Shown here: in pieces, positions 1 through 8,641 of the stretch
Layout: the number at the start of each line of letters is the position of its first letter
How positions within the stretch are numbered: the stretch's first letter is position 1
Source: Pseudomonas frederiksbergensis
GTDB lineage: Bacteria > Pseudomonadota > Gammaproteobacteria > Pseudomonadales > Pseudomonadaceae
Direction: 5' to 3'
Assembly (NCBI RefSeq): GCF_035751725.1
Contig: NZ_CP142104.1
Location: 4,030,001-4,094,000 of the forward strand
Length of the DNA: 64,000 nt
Notes under the pieces: generated by a model
Told to the model about the DNA's origin: nothing
Seen by the model: the letters and a program-made list of their open reading frames with translations, nothing else
Database searches by the model: none
Position numbers and translations under genes: made by a program

Positions 1-3000
1 CGCAACGCGCCGAGGTCGCGCTGCTGGTGGTTGAACATCACCTGGAACAGACCTTGTTCGCGGGCCTGGGGGAAGACTTCCAGCAGCTGTTCGAAGGGCA
101 GGTCCTGATGGGCCTGGGCGCCGAGCGTCGCCTCCCGGGCCTGGGCCAGCAACGCGACGAATGGCTGGCGCGAATCGACTTGTGCGCGCAGTACCTGGGT
201 GTTGATGAAAAAGCCGATCAGCCCTTGGGTTTCCAGGCGCGGGCGGTTGGCGTTGGGCACGCCGATGCGCAGGTCGGATTGGCCAGTGTAGCGCTGCAAC
301 AAGGCCTGGAACGCCGCCAGCAACAGCATGAACACCGTGGCGTCATGGGCGTGGGCGACCTGGCGCAGGGCATCGCCTAGCGGCTTGTCCAGGCGCAGGG
401 TATGGCGCGCCGCGCTGCGATGCTGCTGGGCGCTGCGCGGATGGTCGGTAAACAACGCCAGGGGCGGGTGCTCGTCGCCCAATTGCTTTTTCCAATACGC
501 CAATTGGCGCTCGGCTTCGCCCTGGGCGAGCCATTGCCGCTGCCAACTGCCGTAGTCCGCGTATTGCAGCGGCAACGGCGGCAGTTCGGCGACCTGCCCT
601 TGGGACGCTGCGGCGTACAGCCGCGAAAACTCATCGATCAAGACATTCATCGACCAGCCATCGGCGATGATGTGATGCATCGTCACCAACAGCTGGTGAT
701 CGTCTTCAGCCAGGCGCAACAAAGTGACCCGCAGCAGCGGCCCGTTTTCCAGATCGAATCGAGTGGCCGCCTCGTCTTCGCGGATCTGCCGCGCCCGCGC
801 CTCGCGCTGGTCGGCGGGCACATCGCCGAGGTCGATCACCTGGAGATTGAACTCACCGGCCGGATCGATCTGTTGCAGGGCCACGCCATCGCGTTCCAGG
901 AAGCGCGTGCGCAAGGATTCGTGGCGCTCGACCAATTGCTGGAAGCTGACGCGCAACGCTGCTTCGTCCAGCTCGCCACGCAGGCGCAGGGCGCCGGGGA
1001 TGTTGTAGGCGCGACTGGCAGGATCCAGCTGCCAAGTCAGCCACAAACGGTTCTGGGCCAGGGATTGCGGCAGGGCTTCATCGCGGGCCATTGAATTGAT
1101 AACCCCCTGGGCCTGGCCGCCGTCCTGTTGCAGGTTCGCCACCGCCATCGCGAAAGCACCCAGGGTCGGCGCTTCAAAAAGCAGGCGCAGGTTGAGCTCC
1201 ATACCCAGCACTTCACGCAGCCGTGCAATGACTTGGGTGGCTGCGATGGAATTGCCACCCAGCAGGAAAAAATGGTCATTGCCCTGCACCCGATCGATCT
1301 GCAACTGCTCGCACCAGAGACGGCCGATCAGGTCTTGCAGCTCGGATGACGGCGCGGATTCGTCGACCGTCTCAGTCTTGGGCGAAGGAAACAGTGCATA
1401 GCGGTCGAGGCTGCCATCCGCCAATCGGGCGCGGCACGCCGAACGCTGCAGTTTGCCGCTGGACGTCTTCGGCAGCGCCCCAGGATTGAGCAGCACCACC
1501 ACGCTAGGCGCTTGCTGGCAGGCGTCGGCCACGGCTTGGCGAATCGCGTTGATCAGGGCTTCGGGAGGCAGGATCTTCTGCACGCTGCGGCTGATCTCAG
1601 CGGCAATGCCGATGCCTTCCTCACCCGCCTCGTTGACGGCGAAGGCGGCAACCCGCCCTTTACGCACCACCTCCACTTCCCGCTCGATGGTTTGCTCGAT
1701 GTCCTGCGGGTAAAGGTTTTGCCCGCGCACGATCAACATGTCCTTCAAGCGTCCGGTGATGAACAGCTCACCTTCGCGGACAAAACCCAGGTCGCCGGTG
1801 CGCAGCCACGTGCGGCCGTCATGCTCGACGAAGGTCTTGGCGCTGGCCTCGGGGTTGCGCCAGTAACCGCGGGCGATGCTCGGCCCGGCGGCCCAGACTT
1901 CGCCAACCTGGCTGTCGCTGAGCGGTTGCAGGGTGTTGGGCTCGACGATCAGCACCGCATGGCCCGGCTGGCTGACACCACAGCTCATCACCGCACTGCC
2001 CTGCCCGGGCTCGGCACGGTTTTGCGTCAAGGCCGCGTCATCCATGCACATCGAGGGGATGCCCCGGCCACGTGGCGTGCCAGCCACGAACAATGTCGCT
2101 TCGGCCAGCCCGTAGGACGCCATGAAACTGTCGGCCGTGAAGCCGCACGCCGCGAATTTTTCGGCGAAGCGTTCCAGGCTGTCGAGGCGGATCGGTTCGG
2201 AGCCGGAATAAGCGACGCGCCAGCCGCTCAGGTCGAGGCGGGCCAGGGCGGATTCACTGACCCGTTCGCTGCACAGGCGATAGGCGAAGTCCGGGCCGCC
2301 GCTGATGGTGCCGCCGTATTCGCTGATCGCTTCGAGCCAGCGCAACGGCCGCGCGAGGAAATAGGCCGGCGACATCAGCACGCAAAGCACGCCACTGAAA
2401 ATCGGCTGCAACAACCCACCGATCAGCCCCATGTCGTGATACAGCGGCAGCCAACTGACAATGACATCGTCGGGATTCACATCGATGCCGAAGCCATGGC
2501 GAATCAACAGCTCATTGGCGACGAGGTTGCCGTGGCTGACCTGTACGCCCTTTGGCGATGCGGTGGAACCGGAAGTGTATTGCAGGAAGGCGATGTCATC
2601 GTCTTGCAGGTCCGGCATTCGCCATTGCTCGGCGCGGGTCGGATCGAGCGTATCGACGCACAGCACCGGGGGAGCCGATTCGATGGCTTGCAAGGTGTCG
2701 CGCAAGTCAGCGGTGCTCAGCAACAGCCGCGGTTCGGCGTCGGCGATGATCGACAGCAAGCGCTCCTGATGGTGCCGACGGGTGGACTCCGGCGGGTAGG
2801 CCGGCACGGCGATCACGCCGGCGTACAGGCAACCGAAAAACGCCGCGACATAATCCGGGCCGCTGGGAAACAGCAGCACCGCCCGGTCGCCGGATTCTGC
2901 TTCGGCCTGCAAGGCGGCGGCAATGGTCCGGGCGCGCAGATCCAGGTCGCGATAACTCAAGACCACGCCCTGCTCCGGGGTGTCGGCAAGGAAGCGCAAG

Positions 3001-3080
3001 GCTACCCGGTCCGGGGTCAACGTGGCGCGGCGCTGGAGGGCATGAGCCAGGGTGCTGGGAAGTTCGAACGCGTCGGTCAT
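1..3080 (-). CDS. pvdL: Pyoverdine chromophore NRPS PvdL, N-terminal 1026 residues (3' end outside window)
   Basis: PvdL starts assembly of the pyoverdine peptide in the cytoplasm. The visible part runs from an acyl-CoA-ligase-type adenylation domain (about residues 1-560, with the core motif YTSGSTASPKG and a TGDLG motif) to a carrier protein (about 570-640, phosphopantetheine Ser611 in LGGNS) and a condensation domain (from about 655, catalytic HHIIADG starting at His802). An acyl ligase at the front of the NRPS is the signature of PvdL, which loads a fatty acid later removed from the peptide. The start ATG at 3080 gives MTDAFELP and has GGAG just upstream. The frame is open to base 1, so the gene is cut by the window edge. 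It is divergent from pvdS and preceded by a PvdS-type promoter box. Confidence 0.95.
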   Translation of the reverse strand, partial: MTDAFELPSTLAHALQRRATLTPDRVALRFLADTPEQGVVLSYRDLDLRARTIAAALQAEAESGDRAVLLFPSGPDYVAAFFGCLYAGVIAVPAYPPESTRRHHQERLLSIIADAEPRLLLSTADLRDTLQAIESAPPVLCVDTLDPTRAEQWRMPDLQDDDIAFLQYTSGSTASPKGVQVSHGNLVANELLIRHGFGIDVNPDDVIVSWLPLYHDMGLIGGLLQPIFSGVLCVLMSPAYFLARPLRWLEAISEYGGTISGGPDFAYRLCSERVSESALARLDLSGWRVAYSGSEPIRLDSLERFAEKFAACGFTADSFMASYGLAEATLFVAGTPRGRGIPSMCMDDAALTQNRAEPGQGSAVMSCGVSQPGHAVLIVEPNTLQPLSDSQVGEVWAAGPSIARGYWRNPEASAKTFVEHDGRTWLRTGDLGFVREGELFITGRLKDMLIVRGQNLYPQDIEQTIEREVEVVRKGRVAAFAVNEAGEEGIGIAAEISRSVQKILPPEALINAIRQAVADACQQAPSVVVLLNPGALPKTSSGKLQRSACRARLADGSLDRYALFPSPKTETVDESAPSSELQDLIGRLWCEQLQIDRVQGNDHFFLLGGNSIAATQVIARLREVLGMELNLRLLFEAPTLGAFAMAVANLQQDGGQAQGVINSMARDEALPQSLAQNRLWLTWQLDPASRAYNIPGALRLRGELDEAALRVSFQQLVERHESLRTRFLERDGVALQQIDPAGEFNLQVIDLGDVPADQREARARQIREDEAATRFDLENGPLLRVTLLRLAEDDHQLLVTMHHIIADGWSMNVLIDEFSRLYAAASQGQVAELPPLPLQYADYGSWQRQWLAQGEAERQLAYWKKQLGDEHPPLALFTDHPRSAQQHRSAARHTLRLDKPLGDALRQVAHAHDATVFMLLLAAFQALLQRYTGQSDLRIGVPNANRPRLETQGLIGFFINTQVLRAQVDSRQPFVALLAQAREATLGAQAHQDLPFEQLLEVFPQAREQGLFQVMFNHQQRDLGAL

Positions 3081-3127
3081 GAGGGGCTCCTGCCTGAAAT
3101 TCGGCTTGCAAGTGGTCACCCATGGGG

Positions 3128-3151
3128 ACGGATGATACCGGCAAATAATTA
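3128..3151 (-). promoter_or_regulatory. Putative PvdS-dependent (iron-starvation box) promoter of pvdL
   Basis: On the minus strand the sequence reads ACTAATT, 16 bases, then CGT, close to the known PvdS promoter pattern TAAAT-N16/17-CGT. The CGT element lies about 48 bp before the pvdL start codon, a normal promoter distance. One base differs from the -35 consensus. The match is by eye, supported by gene identity and by the same arrangement in front of the acetyltransferase gene at 3975-4988. Confidence 0.6.
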
Positions 3152-3264
3152 GTCGCCGAACCCTGTTCCCACGCAGGTACCAGACCTGCGGACCACCGCG
3201 CACCGCGGCAATGAGTCGCAGCCTGGGGAGCTGGACTTCCGCCCATCAATAATTCTTCTTCTCA

Positions 3265-3283
3265 ATTGACAATAATTATCATT
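3265..3283. promoter_or_regulatory. Putative Fur box upstream of pvdS
   Basis: The 19-mer ATTGACAATAATTATCATT resembles the Fur consensus GATAATGATAATCATTATC. It lies about 80 bp before the pvdS start codon, where Fur represses pvdS in other pseudomonads. The surrounding bases are clearly more AT-rich than the region. Confidence 0.65.
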
Positions 3284-3364
3284 AAGCCTAATTTGGCCGT
3301 CGATGCGTAGGACATGTCCGCCAGACCGGTCGTCCTGCTAACTATTTGCAGCAAGGTGAATTCC

Positions 3365-3913
3365 ATGACGGAACAAGTATCCACAAGCAGGTGCGACTCA
3401 CCGCTACTCCAGGCATTCGTCGATAACCGAACCATCCTGGTCAAGATCGCAGCGCGTATCACTGGCTGCCGATCTCGCGCCGAAGATGTCGTCCAGGATG
3501 CCTTTTTCCGGTTGCAATCGGCGCCCCAGATCACCTCATCCTTCAAGGCCCAGCTCAGTTACCTGTTCCAGATCGTGCGCAACCTGGCCATCGATCATTA
3601 CCGCAAGCAAGCGCTGGAACAGAAATACTCGGGGCCGGAAGAGGAAGGGCTGAACGTGGTGATCCAGGGTGCGTCGCCGGAGACGTCTCACATCAACTTT
3701 TCCACCCTTGAGCACATTGCCGAAGCATTGACCGAGTTGCCCAGCCGCACCCGTTACGCCTTCGAGATGTATCGCCTGCATGGCGTACCGCAGAAGGACA
3801 TCGCCAAGGAATTGGGGGTCTCGCCGACCTTGGTGAACTTCATGATTCGCGACGCGCTGGTGCATTGCCGCAAGGTGTCTGGGGTGCGTGGGGATACGTT
3901 TGCACGGCGGTGA
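3365..3913 (+). CDS. pvdS: Extracytoplasmic-function sigma factor PvdS
   Basis: An iron-starvation sigma factor of 182 residues that directs RNA polymerase to pyoverdine genes. Region 2 is seen in SRAEDVVQDAFFRL and VRNLAIDHYRK, and region 4 in LPSRTRYAFEMYRLHGVPQKDIAKELGVSPT. The sequence is nearly what I recall of P. aeruginosa PvdS, including the opening MTEQVSTSRCDSPLLQAFVDN. I chose the ATG at 3365 for that reason; a longer frame from 3314 adds residues not seen in the family. It is divergent from pvdL, with a Fur-box-like site between them, which fits iron repression. A REP-like hairpin follows the stop codon. Confidence 0.97.
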   Translation: MTEQVSTSRCDSPLLQAFVDNRTILVKIAARITGCRSRAEDVVQDAFFRLQSAPQITSSFKAQLSYLFQIVRNLAIDHYRKQALEQKYSGPEEEGLNVVIQGASPETSHINFSTLEHIAEALTELPSRTRYAFEMYRLHGVPQKDIAKELGVSPTLVNFMIRDALVHCRKVSGVRGDTFARR

Positions 3914-3935
3914 TCCATTGATTTGCCGATGCCCA

Positions 3936-3959
3936 TGTGGGAGCGGGTCCGCTCCCACA
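3936..3959. repeat. REP-like palindrome
   Basis: A perfect 11-bp inverted repeat, TGTGGGAGCGG / CCGCTCCCACA, with a 2-base centre. It lies between the convergent pvdS and acetyltransferase genes. The GTGGGAGC core is the common intergenic repeat of the P. fluorescens group. There is no T-run, so it is not a classic intrinsic terminator. Confidence 0.75.
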
Positions 3960-3974
3960 GTGACCTGCCCCATC

Positions 3975-4988
3975 TCACATCAACGAACACCGATCAAAAA
4001 ACCGCTCCCGCCCCAGGATCATCAACGCCGCTCGCTTGTGCGGAAAATCGAACTCCTTTTCGCAGTGAAAGCACTGGTTGTGCAAATGCCCGATCATTCG
4101 AGCATTGTCAGCCCTGGGCTCGGCTACCACGCGTTGGGTACGCGGGTCGTCCAGAAACAGATAATGCACCAGTGCCGATAACCAGCTGGCGACCTTATGC
4201 GGGCCGCGGTGTTGTCCTTCACCCACCAGCATATGGATGCCACGGTCATAATCGTCAGCCGGGTAGAACGGCGCGATTCGATCTTCCTTGGCCCAATACG
4301 CTTCGAAATACGCGAATGGCTGGTCGTCGAAACAGCCGATCAATGTCAGGACCCGAGGGTCGTGCTGCAATTGGCTCAAGTACTCGCGATGCTGCTCCAG
4401 GCTGCCCTCCTCCTGCCAGAAGCTGGCGACCCGAGGGCTGTTTTGCCAACGGTTGAAACGCGCCAGGTCCTGCTCGATTTCAAGGGTTCGCAAGGACACC
4501 CAGGCACCCAGCCGCGCATCGAAGCGGCGGTACACCTCGCCACGCGGCTTGATCGGCCTGCGGGGATGTCGCTTGCCATCGGTGATGATCATCTGTTGCG
4601 GATAACTGCCGCTGAACGACACCCCTAGCCAGGGCTGCGGCAATTGCCAGAACAGCGTGCGCTCGCATGCGTATTCGTTGGGGTGCGCGGTGGCGACCAG
4701 CAGGCCGCTGAGCAATGCTTCGCCGGGATGTTCGTCGAGGTGCCAGACCAGGCACTGGCAACCTGGATCCCGGGTGAACAGCCAATAGCAGGCCGCCCAG
4801 AGTGCCGGCCCCACTGGGCGATCGTTGGTTTCCTGCAAACGCACATGCAACGGCGAGCCACGTTCCAGGCGCAGCTGGATCAATGGCGCGCCTTCGAGCA
4901 TCAGGCTCAGGTGACGTTCGGTTTCATCGGCGCCGAGGCAACGACCACCGGGCAAGGGCAGCGTTGCTGGAGGATTGAGGTCAGGCAT
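3975..4988 (-). CDS. pvdYII: IucB-like GNAT acetyltransferase, probable hydroxyornithine acetylase for pyoverdine
   Basis: A 337-residue protein of the siderophore acetyltransferase branch of GNAT (IucB type). The acetyltransferase core is in the C-terminal half: FNRWQNSPRVASFWQEE, then GCFDDQPFAYFEAYWAKED, then GIHMLVGEGQHRGPHKVASWL, where the acetyl-CoA loop lies. The N-terminal 150 residues form a separate beta-rich module, as in other members. It sits next to pvdS and pvdL and has its own strong PvdS-type box. In P. aeruginosa type II strains PvdYII acetylates N5-hydroxyornithine during pyoverdine synthesis; that role here is inferred from family and position, and the symbol is tentative. 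The enzyme could instead act on another hydroxamate precursor. Confidence 0.82.
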   Translation of the reverse strand: MPDLNPPATLPLPGGRCLGADETERHLSLMLEGAPLIQLRLERGSPLHVRLQETNDRPVGPALWAACYWLFTRDPGCQCLVWHLDEHPGEALLSGLLVATAHPNEYACERTLFWQLPQPWLGVSFSGSYPQQMIITDGKRHPRRPIKPRGEVYRRFDARLGAWVSLRTLEIEQDLARFNRWQNSPRVASFWQEEGSLEQHREYLSQLQHDPRVLTLIGCFDDQPFAYFEAYWAKEDRIAPFYPADDYDRGIHMLVGEGQHRGPHKVASWLSALVHYLFLDDPRTQRVVAEPRADNARMIGHLHNQCFHCEKEFDFPHKRAALMILGRERFFDRCSLM

Positions 4989-5023
4989 TGAAGGCTCGCG
5001 TATTCGTCGGTAATCAACGAGTG

Positions 5024-5047
5024 ACGTGAGCCGGTAGGGGAAATTTA
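5024..5047 (-). promoter_or_regulatory. PvdS-dependent (iron-starvation box) promoter of the acetyltransferase gene
   Basis: Minus strand: ACTAAAT followed by 16 bases and CGT, an exact match to TAAAT-N16-CGT. The CGT lies about 36 bp before the start codon at 4988. The spacer length is the same as in the pvdL box. It supports iron-regulated, PvdS-driven expression. Confidence 0.75.
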
Positions 5048-5055
5048 GTGTCGCT

Positions 5056-5829
5056 TCAGTGGTGATGGGTCGACACCAGCTCGATCTGGTAAGGGTTGAA
5101 AATTTCCAGCAACTGGCCGTTGTCTCGCAACTTGCCCAGCAATTGCCCGAACGCCTCGCTGGAAATTGGCGCCTGTGGCCGGATCAAGGCGTAGTGGTGA
5201 TAGACCTGGTCGACACGCTCGGATACGAGCAGTTGCGGAGCGAATTGAGGATTGCGCAACAGATAGTCGCTGAGGTACGAGCGGGTCACCAACGCAACGT
5301 CCGCGCGCCCGCGCAAGACCATTTGCAGATTGCTGTCGTGGGAGTAAGTCAACGTGGCGTTGAACTGGCCAATGAGGAATTTGGGATCGGCATTGAATTC
5401 GGCGAAAGCGTAGTGATAACCGCTGAACAGCGCCAACCGCTTGGCCCTAAGGTCGGCGAAATAGCTCTGCTGGCGTTCAGGCAAACGCTGGGCCACAAAG
5501 ATTTCCGCGTCTTCCAGCCCCATGTCTACCGTTGTGTGCGGCACATCCTTCCAGCCCCACTCCGGGTTTTCGAAGATTGCCATGTCGACCCGGCCTTGCT
5601 TGAAATCGTTGAAACGCCGCGGAATCGAAGTGGGTACGAGTACGAACTGGTAGTCGGTCTGGGAGCGATTCAACGCCTCGACCAGTTGCGGTAGCAGACC
5701 GGTGTCGGCACCATTTTCGGGGCGAACGGTATAGGGCGGGAAATGTGCTGCGCCGATCCGGACCAGTTGCGCCGCCTCGACGGGCACCATCCATAAAAAG
5801 ACCAGAGCAGCCAGAACTCGCGAGGTCAT
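5056..5829 (-). CDS. Periplasmic solute-binding protein, SBP_bac_3 family
   Basis: A secreted binding protein of about 257 residues. Residues 1-19 form a signal peptide (MTSRVLAALVFLWMVPVEA), then the family opening LVRIGAAHFPPYTVRPENGADTGLLPQLVEALN, and a lobe II with VLRGRADVALVTRSYLSDYLL. Family members bind amino acids or similar small ligands for ABC uptake, but no permease or ATPase gene is nearby, so it may be an orphan receptor-type protein. The frame extends upstream to a GTG at 5859; I prefer ATG 5829 because it gives a normal signal peptide, but no start has a clear ribosome binding site. The ligand cannot be read from the sequence. Confidence 0.8.
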   Translation of the reverse strand: MTSRVLAALVFLWMVPVEAAQLVRIGAAHFPPYTVRPENGADTGLLPQLVEALNRSQTDYQFVLVPTSIPRRFNDFKQGRVDMAIFENPEWGWKDVPHTTVDMGLEDAEIFVAQRLPERQQSYFADLRAKRLALFSGYHYAFAEFNADPKFLIGQFNATLTYSHDSNLQMVLRGRADVALVTRSYLSDYLLRNPQFAPQLLVSERVDQVYHHYALIRPQAPISSEAFGQLLGKLRDNGQLLEIFNPYQIELVSTHHH

Positions 5830-5923
5830 CCCCATCGGCGAAAACGTCAAGATAACCACTCCCCAGAAGTATTCTTCAATATGTTCACGCTAGGCGGTTT
5901 GAGGCGCTTAGCCAGCCGCTCGC

Positions 5924-6550
5924 TTATTGTTTTTCTTTCAGTACCAGAATCAATGCCTGTTCAGCCAGTTGATCAAGGCTCAGGCTGCCTTCGGCGCGAA
6001 ACCACGTGGTGGTCCAGGACAACGCGCCTGTCAGGAAACGCCGGGTAACGGCTACGTCTCCGCGAATATACCCGGCCTCCTTGGCCTCTCCCAGGACTTC
6101 AAGCCACACACGTTCGTAGATATCACGCAGGGCCAGCACCTGCCGCTGCCCTTGCTCCGACAAGGAGCGCCACTCGTAGACCAGCACCGCCATCGCCTCG
6201 CCGTTTCCGCCCATGATCGATTGCAATTCGCAGCGGATCAACGCCAGCACCCGTTCGCGAACGCTTGAACCCTCGGCCAAGGCCGCGTGCATCAACGCGG
6301 TGTTGTAGCGGACGGTTTCTTCCATCACCGCACGCAGGATCTCCTCCTTGCTTTTGAAGTGATGAAAAATGCTGCCCGACTGAATGCCCACGGCACTCGC
6401 CAGATCGCGAACCGTGGTGCGCTCGAAGCCTTTATGGCGAAACAGGTGGGCGGCGGCCTGGAGCAGTTTGCCGCGAGCGCTGTCCGGATCGGTCAGCTGC
6501 CCGCCGTCGACCAGCTCACGCATCACGTCCAGGGCTTTTTGCTCGTCCAC
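5924..6550 (-). CDS. TetR-family transcriptional regulator
   Basis: A 208-residue repressor-type protein. The N-terminal helix-turn-helix is typical: LLQAAAHLFRHKGFERTTVRDLASAVGIQSGSIFHHFKSKEEIL (residues about 29-72). The rest is an all-helical ligand domain with WTTTWFRAEGSLSLDQLAEQ near the end, seen in regulators of fatty-acid or drug genes. The start is GTG at 6550, with AGGAG eight bases before it. The divergent neighbour is an exonuclease gene, so no target is obvious. The inducer is unknown. Confidence 0.9.
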   Translation of the reverse strand: MDEQKALDVMRELVDGGQLTDPDSARGKLLQAAAHLFRHKGFERTTVRDLASAVGIQSGSIFHHFKSKEEILRAVMEETVRYNTALMHAALAEGSSVRERVLALIRCELQSIMGGNGEAMAVLVYEWRSLSEQGQRQVLALRDIYERVWLEVLGEAKEAGYIRGDVAVTRRFLTGALSWTTTWFRAEGSLSLDQLAEQALILVLKEKQ

Positions 6551-6763
6551 CGACTTTGCTCCTCAATCGAACGATCAATGCGCGGCCACTATCAAAACGC
6601 CAGCGACACGGCAATTTAAGCTGGCCGGGGCAACCAAGCAAGCGCTCGGGCGCAAGAACCTGCGCTCGGCTCCGTGGGTCGGCGCGTCAAGACAGGACTA
6701 GGCGGATGCGCCGGGTTTGACTACGCTCAAAGCCATCAGCACGCCGATACCGGGAACTCTGCA

Positions 6764-7306
6764 ATGCCTCACTGGCTGGTGATTGATCTGGAGGCCACCA
6801 CCGATGAAGGTGGCTGGCCGGTAACCGAAATGGAAATTATCGAAATCGGCGCGACCCTGGTGAATCGAGACGGCCGGGAAATTGATCATTTCCAGCGGTT
6901 CGTTCGGCCACTGAGACGACCGTTGCTCACCTCTTTCTGTCGCTCGCTGACCCATATCAGCCAGGCCAACATCGACAGTGCCGCCCCCCTGACCGAGGTC
7001 TGGCCGGCGTTCGAGCATTGGCTCGCGCCCTACCACGCCAAGCTCGAAGGCTGGGTCAGCTGGGGTGATTACGATCGCAAGCAACTGCTTCAGGAATGGC
7101 AGCAACAGCAACTGCACAGCGTCCTCGGCCACGTGCCGCACATGAATCTCAAGCAGCGTTTTGCCAAGGCCCGTCGGTTGGAGCGGCCGTTGGGGCTCAA
7201 TGGCGCGCTGCAACTGGCCGGGCTGCAATTTTGCGGGCAACAGCACCGCGCGCTGGAGGACGCCCGCAATACAGCACGATTATTGCCCTTGGTTCTGACG
7301 GGCTGA
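6764..7306 (+). CDS. DEDDh 3'-5' exonuclease (ERI1/KapD-like)
   Basis: A 180-residue exonuclease of the RNase T/DnaQ fold. The acidic motif I is WLVIDLEAT at residues 4-12, motif II lies around [11 protein letters not shown], and motif III is [14 protein letters not shown] near the C-terminus with the DEDDh His and Asp. Such proteins trim RNA or DNA 3' ends using two metal ions. ATG 6764 is chosen because it puts the DxE motif at the usual distance from the N-terminus; the frame continues upstream to 6674 without homologous-looking sequence. The substrate is not known. Confidence 0.85.
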   Translation: MPHWLVIDLEATTDEGGWPVTEMEIIEIGATLVNRDGREIDHFQRFVRPLRRPLLTSFCRSLTHISQANIDSAAPLTEVWPAFEHWLAPYHAKLEGWVSWGDYDRKQLLQEWQQQQLHSVLGHVPHMNLKQRFAKARRLERPLGLNGALQLAGLQFCGQQHRALEDARNTARLLPLVLTG

Positions 7307-7385
7307 GCCGGCGCAGCAGATGACGGCCCGTGTGGCCTTGTGCATACTGGCCGGCCTTTTTCAGCCCTTTCTCGAGGAATCGCCC

Positions 7386-7670
7386 ATGTTCAAAGTCAAC
7401 GAGTACTTCGACGGCACCGTCAAGTCGATCGCGTTCGGCACTGCCGAAGGCCCCGCGACCATCGGCGTCATGGCACCGGGCGAATACGAATTCGGTACCG
7501 CCCAGCGGGAGATCATGCATGTCGTTTCGGGCGCCCTGACCGTGAAACTGCCTGACAGCACCGACTGGGAAACCTTCGCGGCCGGCAGCCAGTTCAATGT
7601 CCCGGCCAACAGCAAGTTCCAGCTCAAGGTCGCGGTCGACACGGCTTACCTGTGCGAATATCGCGGCTGA
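7386..7670 (+). CDS. ppnP: Pyrimidine/purine nucleoside phosphorylase PpnP
   Basis: A 94-residue single-cupin protein (DUF1255, YaiE). The E. coli homologue splits several nucleosides with phosphate into base and ribose 1-phosphate. Cupin strands are seen in [30 protein letters not shown] and [16 protein letters not shown], and the length is the family's usual. ATG 7386 is the only sensible start. The gene appears single and ends at a strong bidirectional terminator shared with the MOSC gene. Confidence 0.93.
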   Translation: MFKVNEYFDGTVKSIAFGTAEGPATIGVMAPGEYEFGTAQREIMHVVSGALTVKLPDSTDWETFAAGSQFNVPANSKFQLKVAVDTAYLCEYRG

Positions 7671-7726
7671 GTCGAGCGGTAGCGGGGAGGTTTACTCCCC
7701 TCGCGCAAAAGCGATTGGTGATAAAC

Positions 7727-7764
7727 AAAAATGCCCGTGTCCAACGACACGGGCATTTTTTATT
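7727..7764. terminator. Bidirectional intrinsic terminator between ppnP and the MOSC gene
   Basis: The stem ATGCCCGTGT / ACACGGGCAT with a 6-base loop is flanked by A-rich sequence on the left and T-rich on the right, so it can end transcription from both sides. Its T-run overlaps the stop codon of the MOSC gene. Confidence 0.92.
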
Positions 7765-8569
7765 CCAGCACTTCTACCGGCATGCCTACTTCGAGGCTGC
7801 CATGACCGTCGTTCACCAGGTTCTGGCCGAACATCGCGCCGTCCGGAGTAGACCGATACTGCTGCAGCGTTGCGAAAGGCTCGCGCTGCGGATCGCGCTC
7901 ACCGGTCTGCGGATCGATCGTGGTCATGATGCAGCGCGAGCACGGCTTGACCACCCGGAACTCCACATCGCCGATGCGAATCCGCTTCCAACCATCCTCC
8001 GCGAACGCCTCGCTGCCCTCGACCACCAGGTTCGGACGAAAGCGCAGCATTTCCAGCGGGCGACCGACCCTGCCAGACAGATCCTGCAATGAAGCCTGGC
8101 CAATCAACAGCAAGGGGAAACCGTCGGCGAAGGCAACCTTGTCATCGTCCTTGCCATAACCGGCGGCCGTCGTGCGGGCCAATTCCACCGGCACGTGGAC
8201 CAGCCGGGTAGGACTGCCGATAAATGCGCTGACCCATGCCGCCGCCTCGTCACCGGCATCCGGTACGCGCAGCGTGTCACGCCAGATAATCACGCCCCGC
8301 CGTTGTTCTTCGAGGAAAGGCGGCAGCGGCACTTCGATGGCGCCATGGCCCGGCGCGCTGAGCGTCAGGCCACCCGCCTCGTTCCACAGCGCCGAGAGCT
8401 GGCTCATCTTCGCCACGGCCCGCTGGGTCAGGAACCGGCCGCTGGCCTCGTCCACCAGCATCCAGCGCCGATCACCGTCGAGCCCGAGCTTGTCCAGGCC
8501 AATCCCTTGCAATGGCTGGCCCTTGCCGGACTTCAATGGATAACGGTACAGCGCGCTCAGCCGCAACAT
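7760..8569 (-). CDS. MOSC-domain protein (YcbX-like, without ferredoxin domain)
   Basis: A 269-residue protein with an N-terminal MOSC beta-barrel (LSALYRYPLKSGKGQPLQ, residues about 3-20, then GDRRWMLVDE) and a MOSC domain (about 120-265). The conserved cysteine expected to hold the molybdenum cofactor is in VVKPCSRCIMTTIDP. E. coli YcbX has an extra ferredoxin domain and reduces N-hydroxylated bases; here the protein ends after MOSC, so electrons would have to come from a separate partner. It lies some 5 kb from moeA/moaB/mobA. Confidence 0.9.
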   Translation of the reverse strand: MLRLSALYRYPLKSGKGQPLQGIGLDKLGLDGDRRWMLVDEASGRFLTQRAVAKMSQLSALWNEAGGLTLSAPGHGAIEVPLPPFLEEQRRGVIIWRDTLRVPDAGDEAAAWVSAFIGSPTRLVHVPVELARTTAAGYGKDDDKVAFADGFPLLLIGQASLQDLSGRVGRPLEMLRFRPNLVVEGSEAFAEDGWKRIRIGDVEFRVVKPCSRCIMTTIDPQTGERDPQREPFATLQQYRSTPDGAMFGQNLVNDGHGSLEVGMPVEVLE

Positions 8570-8641
8570 GGTCGACTTCCCTGGGAGGCGAAAAAACGCA
8601 ACCTTATACGAGCCGGTCGACGAAGCAAACCTCGATTGGCC

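Noticed and set aside
1512..3152. 546-codon plus-strand frame
   Set aside because: It is antisense to pvdL, whose domain motifs are clear on the minus strand; high GC makes long shadow frames common.
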